From the NCBI GenBank assembly GCA_905221605.1, contig CAJNDS010001670.1, forward strand, positions 1 through 11,340: a stretch of 11,340 nt of DNA. The letters are read 5' to 3'. The translations under genes were made by a program, and so were the position numbers. Below the pieces are notes generated by a model. It was not told where the DNA came from. It saw only the letters and a list, made by a program, of their open reading frames with translations, and ran no database searches. Source of the stretch: Symbiodinium natans. Lineage: Eukaryota > Sar > Dinophyceae > Suessiales > Symbiodiniaceae. Positions 6,547 to 11,340 of the stretch are shown here, one piece after another; positions within the stretch are counted from its first letter, which is position 1; the number at the start of each line of letters is the position of its first letter.

Positions 6547-7128
6547 TTACATCATACAGCAACCCGCTTGTTGTTCAGCAGGTGAAGCATTAGCCGAATT
6601 ATCTGACGACTGCCTCAAACCACGCCGATACAGCACCAAGCCATCAACCTGCTTCTTCATTATGTCCGTATCAAAGGTAAGAGAACTTGACTTTTCCTTG
6701 TTGAACTCCTGAGCGAAGGCTTGAATGAACAGCAGGATGATTTTGTTCTTGGTGTGATTGATGTGGGATAGGGCAACCTCCATCTCGCCGATTTCCTTGA
6801 ACATAATCCCAGCGATTGACGCCAAGCGTTCTTCCGTGTAGGAAAACTTTGTTTTTGGGTCAAGTGCTTCGGCGACTTGTTGTAGTTGAGCATCGCTTAG
6901 ATAGTTCAAGCAATCTTGAAGTAGTGGCTCTCCTCGTTCCACCTTAACAGTGTTCTCACACAACTTGCCTCGGATGGATTCAAGGAAGCGTTGTAAAGAC
7001 ACTGGCACTTCATCGCTGATGGGCTCGTTGTTGTCCAGCACCCTTTCCAGAGTGGTTTTCCTTGCTCTTGCTACAAGGTCTTTGACCCTGTCGCTCTTCT
7101 TGAAGGTCGTCAAGACACGCTTTCCCAT
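6547..7128 (-). CDS. Hypothetical host-type protein ending in a CaaX-like box, 193 aa
   Basis: A 193-residue ORF starting GCGATGGG, a good eukaryotic start context. The first 30 residues are strongly basic (MGKRVLTTFKKSDRVKDLVARARK). Residues 44-172 are mainly amphipathic helices, with a hydrophobic helix near 128-140 (NKIILLFIQAFAQ) too short and mixed to be a sure membrane span. The tail is Ser/Asn/Gln-rich and ends Cys190-Cys191-Met-Met, which fits the form of a CaaX prenylation box; in known CaaX proteins a final Met favours farnesylation. That would place it on membranes, but this is inference from four residues. Codon use is GC-richer than in the viral genes. It lies 267 bp downstream of the ubiquitin-like gene on the same strand and shares flanking motifs with it. 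I do not recognise the family. Confidence 0.65.
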   Translation of the reverse strand: MGKRVLTTFKKSDRVKDLVARARKTTLERVLDNNEPISDEVPVSLQRFLESIRGKLCENTVKVERGEPLLQDCLNYLSDAQLQQVAEALDPKTKFSYTEERLASIAGIMFKEIGEMEVALSHINHTKNKIILLFIQAFAQEFNKEKSSSLTFDTDIMKKQVDGLVLYRRGLRQSSDNSANASPAEQQAGCCMM

Positions 7129-7144
7129 CGCAAAGAAGAAAAGG

Positions 7145-7162
7145 ACGTTTGGATGCTACAAG
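7145..7162 (-). promoter_or_regulatory. Upstream motif with splice-acceptor-like core, copy 1
   Basis: Read leftward: CTTGTAGCATCCAAACGT, ending 16 bases before the ATG of the 193-aa gene. It matches 14 of 18 positions with the motif at 8066-8083 upstream of the other gene. The core YAG/CATCCA follows a pyrimidine-biased run, so it could be a 3' splice site of a 5'-leader intron or of trans-splicing, or else a promoter element. Confidence 0.35.
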
Positions 7163-7364
7163 GGCACAACTACAAAAAGTTAGGCGCAAACGGCTCTCTA
7201 CGAGGAACAAGGTTTATGCTCAACGCTTGGGATTTTGCAATCACAAGTCTGATGCAATTGTTTTGACGAACCTTGTTGCATCAAGCAGTTCGCCACACAT
7301 ATCAAGGAGGCACGCCTATCATCAGGACAAGTGAATGCCTTACCCACTCACTACCCGTTCATAG

Positions 7365-7374
7365 GACAGCAAAA
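7365..7374 (-). promoter_or_regulatory. 3'-flank motif GACAGCAAAA, copy 2
   Basis: Identical 10-mer to 6535-6544, placed 21 bases beyond the stop of the ubiquitin-like gene. Two copies at matching places behind two neighbouring genes suggest a shared function or common origin of the flanks. Confidence 0.3.
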
Positions 7375-7395
7375 GAGGAGCAACTGCAAGATTGC

Positions 7396-8040
7396 TCACT
7401 GGTCTTCGTCATCGGTGTCGTCGCTCTCGTCATCGTCCTGCGGTGGGTTGTTCAAGCCGATGGTGGCGGTCAAGCGACAGCCGTTCTGCACATACTTCTT
7501 GAAGAGCGTGGCACGCGGGGTCTCGCTGAGCATCACACCGTTCATTTCAAGGGTCATCTTTGTTGCCATCTTCTTTGTCAAGGGGTTGCATACCTTCTCG
7601 TTGATGGCGGTGATGATGGCACGGCGAAGGTCTCCGATGGTCATACTCTTCGGCACTTCCAACTTCAACTCTTCGCCGTTAAACACCACAACAATCTGGA
7701 TGACGGAGGCCTTGTCGGCCTCACGGGCTTTCTTGTCATCAATCTTCTTCTTTGCGAGGCGCTCCTTTGTGGTGGTCTTCTTGTTCTCACGGTCGCGCAG
7801 GGTCAGCTCCTTCTTTGTGGCACGGGTCTTCTCAACAATCTGCTCCTGCAACTCCAACAACTTCGGAAGCACACTCTGCAAAGTGTCGGTGGATGAAGCC
7901 GGAACATCGCCCAAGAAGTCTTCAAGGCTCAGCCCCAACATCAACTCAGTCAAGTCTTGCTCATCGTCGCTTGTGGTCTCAACGTGGTCAAGGAACTGCT
8001 CCTCGGCATTCTTCTTACCATCGTTCTGCTTCGGTGCCAT
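7396..8040 (-). CDS. Protein with C-terminal ubiquitin-like (beta-grasp) domain and acidic tail, 214 aa
   Basis: The start at 8040 (AAGAATGGC, strong eukaryotic context, MAPKQND) is preferred over an in-frame ATG at 8127, whose 29 added residues lack the charged style of the protein. Residues 12-60 are acidic and Leu/Asp-rich (DLTELMLGLSLEDFLGD), 60-110 are a Lys/Glu-rich probable coiled coil, and 112-197 read as a ubiquitin-like fold: VIQIVVVFNGEELKLEVPKS (strands 1-2), TIGDLRRAIITAIN (helix), MTLEMNGVMLSE (strand 3 with the ILxxxGxxL pattern), TLFKKYVQNGCRLTATIGL (closing strands). The tail is Asp/Glu-rich. There is no C-terminal di-glycine, so it is not a conjugated modifier; such domains usually act as adaptors, for example in the UBL-UBA or UBX classes. 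The specific family is unknown to me. The GC-rich third positions suggest a host gene. Confidence 0.7.
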   Translation of the reverse strand: MAPKQNDGKKNAEEQFLDHVETTSDDEQDLTELMLGLSLEDFLGDVPASSTDTLQSVLPKLLELQEQIVEKTRATKKELTLRDRENKKTTTKERLAKKKIDDKKAREADKASVIQIVVVFNGEELKLEVPKSMTIGDLRRAIITAINEKVCNPLTKKMATKMTLEMNGVMLSETPRATLFKKYVQNGCRLTATIGLNNPPQDDDESDDTDDEDQ

Positions 8041-8275
8041 TCTTTCACAAAGCGAGGTCAAAGGCACGAGTGGATGCTGTAAGCAAAGAGGGCTTTGATA
8101 TGTATATGTTTTGCTCTGTGCTTTCAAGCAATCTTGGCATCACTGTTTGACTGCACTTGCAAAAAGCGAGACAGGCTGACCTTTGGAAAGTTGGCGAACT
8201 TGTCGCTGATGGTTGCTTCATCCTATACCTAAACCCTACACGGGGATTCTGAGAAACCGGCGCATTATTTATCAA
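8041..8275. other. Upstream region of the ubiquitin-like gene
   Basis: Likely promoter and 5' leader of the leftward gene. It holds the shared motif at 8066-8083. A 76-codon leftward frame covers 8045-8275, but it has no domain-like content and is judged a chance ORF; it could contain an upstream exon if the YAG at 8077 is a true acceptor. Two telomere-like units (CCTAAACCCTA) lie at about 8226-8237. Confidence 0.4.
8066..8083 (-). promoter_or_regulatory. Upstream motif with splice-acceptor-like core, copy 2
   Basis: Read leftward: CTTACAGCATCCACTCGT, ending 25 bases before the ATG at 8040. It is preceded by a pyrimidine-rich run (CCCTCTTTG), as expected for a 3' splice site. It pairs with the copy at 7145-7162. 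Confidence 0.35.
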
Positions 8276-8456
8276 TGAAATGAAATTTTATATGAGGTGA
8301 AATGAAAGATGAAATGAAAGATGAACGATATATTATTGGTTTGCCCGCCCCGCTGTCGCTCCCAACCCTCTTAACAGAATTCAGGAACAGGCGCGGTATT
8401 ATAAACTTTACATAAAAGGACTTAAAGATAAAACTCCTTAGTATAGTAGGGATATT
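8276..8456. other. Non-coding transition into AT-rich DNA, with a 12-bp tandem repeat
   Basis: GAAATGAAAGAT occurs twice in direct tandem at 8299-8310 and 8311-8322, with related GAAATGAAAT just before. A GC-rich patch follows at 8341-8365, then AT-rich sequence up to the ORF at 8457. No gene is seen. Confidence 0.55.
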
Positions 8457-8765
8457 ATGAGCGATAGGATTAAGGAATACGAAGAGAGGATTGCCAAGTA
8501 TGAATCAGAACTGAAAGACATTGATGAGGACATTGAATACTATAATAATAAGATACAAAGATATAATAAACAATTAACCAATCTAGAAGAAGAAGGCAAT
8601 GCCGAAGAAACAATGAGCAAGGTTAATGTTATTTCAATGATTTATTTTGATGTTGCAAATAAACTAACTAAGAAAAGCACACGAATTAAATGTATTCAAG
8701 ACTGCAAGAAAGCAATTAAAAGTTTAACAATGAACTCAAAGACAATTAATCAACCATTAACATAA
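8457..8765 (+). CDS. Small coiled-coil protein, viral-style, 102 aa
   Basis: A 102-residue ORF in AT-rich DNA. Residues 1-50 are a continuous charged helix (MSDRIKEYEERIAKYESELK, then DIDEDIEYYNNKIQRYNKQL) with regular hydrophobic spacing, a strong coiled-coil signature. The rest is Lys/Ser/Asn-rich with two Cys (CIQDC). Size, composition and charge resemble the small ORFs of the viral segment at 538-1640 rather than the GC-richer genes next to it. It may be a second piece of the same or a related element. No family recognised. Confidence 0.6.
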   Translation: MSDRIKEYEERIAKYESELKDIDEDIEYYNNKIQRYNKQLTNLEEEGNAEETMSKVNVISMIYFDVANKLTKKSTRIKCIQDCKKAIKSLTMNSKTINQPLT

Positions 8766-9202
8766 TATTAATTTTCTGGGGTTTTTGTGATGAATTTTGT
8801 GAATAACGGATAAGGTGGATACTCCTTAGAAAGTTAATATTTTGTTAATTTTTTGTGATTTTGGTGGTGGTAAATTGGATACTCTTTGAAAAAGTGTGAA
8901 AAATCTGGGGTGGAACACTTCAAGAAATGAAGAACGAATGAGAGGCGAAAGTTGATGAAACGAATGAGGCATTTTGTCCCTAGAACCATCCTGATTATTT
9001 TGAATGAGGTGGAATGATTGACGAAACGAATGAGGGGCGAATGTGGTAAATGACCCCAGAGGATATAGGAATTTTAGGAATTTTTAATGAATGAGGCGAT
9101 GAAGTGATGATGTCGATGTTATGCTGTTGTGATTTAATGTATCAGCGGAGGCGGGCAATATATAATGTGCCAGTCCTCAGAACCATCCTTTTACTTATTT
9201 TT
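8766..9202. repeat. Non-coding stretch with several short dispersed direct repeats
   Basis: No gene is seen in this 437-bp region. Pairs visible by eye: GGATACTC near 8817 and 8877, each followed by TT(A/T)GAAA; GA(T/C)GAAACGAATGAGG at 8954-8968 and 9020-9034; AGAACCATCCT at 8982-8992 and 9179-9189. GAATGAGG-type words occur several more times. The two AGAACCATCCT copies bracket about 190 bp, as if that part had been duplicated or was the footprint of an insertion. Confidence 0.55.
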
Positions 9203-9247
9203 CCCCCCCCCCCCGTCTAAACCCTAAAGCCCTAAACCCTACATTTT

Positions 9248-9438
9248 CCTCGGAAAAAGAACATCTTTTATTGGGATACAAGCATGATTACAGGCATTTA
9301 CAGTATTTTATGCTTGTAAACCACCTAAACATGTACTTTTTTCGATGAAAACTGTGTGTTCCAATGACCCCAAACCCTATTCCTGAACTCTAACTCTAAA
9401 CCTTCCATGGGATCCTCAAAAGTGTACTTTTTCCGAGG
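9248..9438. mobile_element. Candidate MITE/foldback element in unit copy 1
   Basis: CCTCGGAAAAAG (9248-9259) and CTTTTTCCGAGG (9427-9438) are perfect 12-bp inverted ends of a 191-bp body; with one mismatch and one gap the similarity goes further inward. A third, imperfect end-like motif at 9331-9347 (ATGTACTTTTTTCGATG) pairs with the left end at 14 of 17 positions. Between these lie TACAAGCAT (9277-9285) and ATGCTTGTA (9310-9318), a perfect 9-bp inner stem, so 9248-9347 is one nested imperfect palindrome. There is no coding capacity and no clear target duplication. It may be a MITE or simply a structured subtelomeric repeat. Confidence 0.5.
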
Positions 9439-9710
9439 GGTATAGTATTTGGGAACCGCCTAATAAACCCTAAACCCTAAACCCTAAACCCTAAACCCTA
9501 AACCCTAAACTCTAAACCCTAAACCCTAAACCCTAAACCCTAAACCCTAAACCCTAAACCCTAAACCCTAAACCCTAAACCCTAAACCCTAAACCCTAAA
9601 CCCTAATTCCTAACACCAAAATGCCTTGTTTACTTAATTGTAAGGGGTTTGTTTGTTGCTACACACTAAACACTGAAGCCCGAAACAAACAGCCTGAACC
9701 CTAAACCCTA

Positions 9711-9769
9711 AACCCGAAACTGGGCACCAGGCTCTCCATCGTGTTGATGTTGTCATCTTCCTCGGCTGC
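9711..9769 (-). pseudogene. Coding-like fragment in the tail of the repeat unit
   Basis: Read leftward from the poly-C, one frame gives AAEEDDNINTMESLVPSFGF, with mostly G/C third bases, before entering telomeric repeats. The same segment recurs in copies 2 and 3 (about 10315-10373 and 10796-10854). It may be an exon fragment of a host gene caught in the repeat. Short, so uncertain. Confidence 0.2.
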
Positions 9770-9770
9770 A

Positions 9771-10374
9771 CCCCCCCCCCCGTCTAAACCCTAAAGCCCT
9801 AAACCCTACATTTTCCTCGGAACATCTTTTATTGGGATACAAGCATGATTACAGGCATTTACATTATTTTATGCTTGTAAACCACCTAAAAATGTACTTT
9901 TTTCGATGAAAACTGTGTGTTCCAATGACCCAAACCCTATTCCTGAACTCTAACTCTAAACCTTCCATGGGATCCTCAAAAGTGTACTTTTTCCGAGGGG
10001 AATAGTACTTGGGAACCGCCTCCTAAACCCTAAACCCTAAACCCTAAACCCTAAACCCTAAACCCTAAACCCTAAACCCTAAACCCTAAACCCTAAACCC
10101 TAAACCCTAAACCCTAAACCCTAAACCCTAAACCCTAAACCCTAAACCCTAAACCCTAAACCCTAAACCCTAAACCCTAAACCCTAAACCCTAAACCCTA
10201 AACCCTAAACCCTAACACCCTAAAATGCCTTGTTTACTTAATTGTAAGGGGTTTGTTTGTTGCTACACACTAAACACTGAAGCCCGAAACAAACAGCCTG
10301 AACCCTAAACCCTAAACCCGAAACTGGGCACCAGGCTCTCCATCGTGTTGATGTTGTCATCTTCCTCGGCTGCA
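9771..10374. repeat. Subtelomeric unit copy 2
   Basis: Begins with 11 C. The left inverted end has lost six bases (CCTCGGAACATC in place of CCTCGGAAAAAGAACATC). The telomeric array at about 10022-10215 is the longest complete one, and is entered by CGCCTCCTAAACCC where the other copies have CGCCTAATAAACCC. Confidence 0.9.
9815..9998. mobile_element. Candidate foldback element in unit copy 2, left end damaged
   Basis: Same body as copy 1, with the six-base loss in the left inverted end. The right end, CTTTTTCCGAGG, is intact at 9987-9998. Confidence 0.45.
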
Positions 10375-10855
10375 CCCCCCCCCCCCTTTTATTGGGATAC
10401 AAGCATGATTACAGGCATTTACATTATTTTATGCTTGTAAACCACCTAAAAATGTACTTTTTTCGAGGAAAACTGTGTGTTCCAATGACCCAAACCCTAT
10501 TCCTGAACTCTAACTCTAAACCTTCCATGGGATCCTCAAAAGTGTACTTTTTCCGAGGGGTATAGTATTTGGGAACCGCCTAATAAACCCTAAACCCTAA
10601 ACCCTAAACCCTAAACCCTAAACCCTAAACCCTAAACCCTAAACCCTAAACCCTAAACCCTAAACCCTAAACCCTAAACCCTAAACCCTAAACCCTAACA
10701 CCAAAATGCCTTGTTTACTTAATTGTAAGGGGTTTGTTTGTTGCTACACACTAAACACTGAAGCCCGAAACAAACAGCCTGAACCCTAAACCCTAAACCC
10801 GAAACTGGGCACCAGGCTCTCCATCGTGTTGATGTTGTCATCTTCCTCGGCTGCA
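10375..10855. repeat. Subtelomeric unit copy 3, 5'-deleted
   Basis: Begins with 12 C joined directly to TTTTATTGGG, so the short telomere-like lead and the left inverted end are gone. The telomeric array covers about 10584-10698 and is the shortest. Confidence 0.9.
10387..10558. mobile_element. Candidate foldback element in unit copy 3, left end missing
   Basis: The body starts directly after the poly-C tract. The inner stem and the right end (10547-10558) are kept. The middle motif reads TTCGAGG, restoring a match to the lost left end. Confidence 0.45.
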
Positions 10856-11340
10856 CCCCCCCCCCCCCGTCTAAACCCTAAAGCCCTAAACCCTACATTT
10901 TCCTCGGAAAAAGAACATCTTTTATTGGGATACAAGCATGATTACAGGCATTTACATTATTTTATGCTTGTAAACCACCTAAAAATGTACTTTTTTCGAG
11001 GAAAACTGTGTGTTCCAATGACCCAAACCCTATTCCTGAACTCTAACTCTAAACCTTCCATGGGATCCTCAAAAGTGTACATTTTCCGAGGGGTATAGTA
11101 TTTGGGAACCGCCTAATAAACCCTAAACCCTAAACCCTAAACCCTAAACCCTAAACCCTAAACCCTAAACCCTAAACCCTAAACCCTAAACCCTAAACCC
11201 TAAACCCTAAACCCTAAACCCTAAACCCTAAACCCTAAACCCTAAACCCTAAACACTAAAACCCTAAACCCTAAACCCTAAACCCTAAACCCTAAACCCT
11301 AAACCCTAAACCCTAAACCCTAAACCCTAAACCCTAAACC
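10856..11340. repeat. Subtelomeric unit copy 4, cut by the window end
   Basis: Begins with 13 C and has a complete body. Its CCCTAAA array runs from about 11115 to the end of the window, with one irregular unit (ACACTAAAA) near 11253-11261. With at least 226 bp it is the longest array in the window and may be longer. Confidence 0.9.
10902..11091. mobile_element. Candidate foldback element in unit copy 4
   Basis: Left end CCTCGGAAAAAG at 10902-10913; right end CATTTTCCGAGG at 11080-11091 with one mismatch. The middle motif at 10985-11001 matches the left end at 15 of 17 positions, and the inner stem is at 10931-10939 and 10964-10972. Confidence 0.45.

Larger units (their letters stand above)
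7129..7395. other. Intergenic region between the two leftward genes
   Basis: This 267-bp gap should hold the 3' end of the ubiquitin-like gene and the 5' region of the 193-aa gene. Two shared motifs fall in it (7145-7162 and 7365-7374). Rightward ORFs here are overlaps of antisense sequence with no domain-like content. No clear TATA box or AATAAA signal is visible. Confidence 0.5.
9203..9770. repeat. Subtelomeric unit copy 1
   Basis: Begins with 12 C and has the complete foldback body. Its CCCTAAA array spans about 9464-9605 and carries one internal CTCTAAA variant. Private changes include TTTACAGTATT (the others have TTTACATTATT) and GACCCCAAACC (the others have three C). Confidence 0.9.
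9203..11340. repeat. Subtelomeric tandem array, four copies of a composite unit
   Basis: Unit order: poly-C tract, a few CCCTAAA-like units, a foldback body with inverted ends, GGGGTATAGTATTTGGGAAC, a pure CCCTAAA array, then a conserved tail (CACCAAAATGCCTTG to CCTCGGCTGCA). Copies: 9203-9770 (568 bp), 9771-10374 (604 bp), 10375-10855 (481 bp) and 10856 to the window end (incomplete). Length differences come mainly from the telomeric array and from a loss of about 50 bp after the poly-C in copy 3. All inner telomeric arrays point the same way. This resembles the yeast Y' arrangement in which subtelomeric units are separated by short telomeric tracts. Confidence 0.93.

Noticed and set aside
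7331-8098. Rightward 255-codon ORF and other rightward frames at 7273-7896 and 7752-8150
   Set aside because: Exact antisense of the ubiquitin-like gene. The products are Ser/Phe/Leu-rich without a fold pattern, while the leftward frame shows a coherent coiled coil, ubiquitin-like domain and acidic tail.
9248-9438. Confident call of a DNA transposon
   Set aside because: No transposase, no clear target-site duplication, and all copies are inside the same tandem unit; kept only as a candidate.
10826-11098. Rightward 90-codon ORF across a unit boundary
   Set aside because: It runs through the poly-C and telomere-like repeats and appears only because of copy-specific length changes.

Overview
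The window looks like a subtelomere of a single-celled eukaryote, most likely an alga. The telomere unit is TTTAGGG/CCCTAAA (the Arabidopsis type, also found in green algae and several other protist lineages). The largest gene is the protein-primed family B DNA polymerase of a Polinton-like virus (PLV), virophage or Maverick element, a group common in algal genomes. The species cannot be fixed from this sequence.

Layout. (1) 1-164: perfect-to-near-perfect TTTAGGG array. (2) 165 to about 5540: an AT-rich fragment of an integrated PLV/Polinton-type element. It holds a packaging ATPase cut off by the telomeric array before Walker B, three small rightward ORFs (two with coiled coils), and a leftward polymerase gene of about 1258 codons broken by two single-base frameshifts. 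No capsid, integrase or terminal repeats are present, so this is a piece of an element. (3) About 5541-6130: decayed telomeric repeats, G-strand first and C-strand after, around short non-telomeric segments, some of which read like pieces of host genes. (4) 6160-6490: hairpins and a 22-bp minisatellite. (5) 6547-8040: two GC-richer leftward genes of host style. One protein has a C-terminal ubiquitin-like domain; the other ends in a possible prenylation box. They share short motifs upstream of their starts and downstream of their stops. (6) 8280-9200: an AT-rich stretch with one small coiled-coil ORF of viral style and many short repeats. (7) 9203-11340: three full copies and one cut-off copy of a roughly 480-600 bp unit. 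Each contains a poly-C tract, an approximately 190-bp foldback/MITE-like body with 12-bp inverted ends, a CCCTAAA array of variable length, and a conserved tail.

Orientation is the main puzzle. A normal left chromosome end reads CCCTAAA on the + strand and a right end reads TTTAGGG. Here TTTAGGG lies on the left and CCCTAAA on the right, so both face inward. This is the geometry of a telomere-telomere fusion with filler DNA, of an insertion between telomeric tracts, or of a misassembly. A smaller, older-looking copy of the same geometry sits at 5543-6045.

The viral genes (polymerase and packaging ATPase) would have served replication and genome packaging, but both are damaged. The two host-like genes may form a pair with shared regulation; their function is not known to me.
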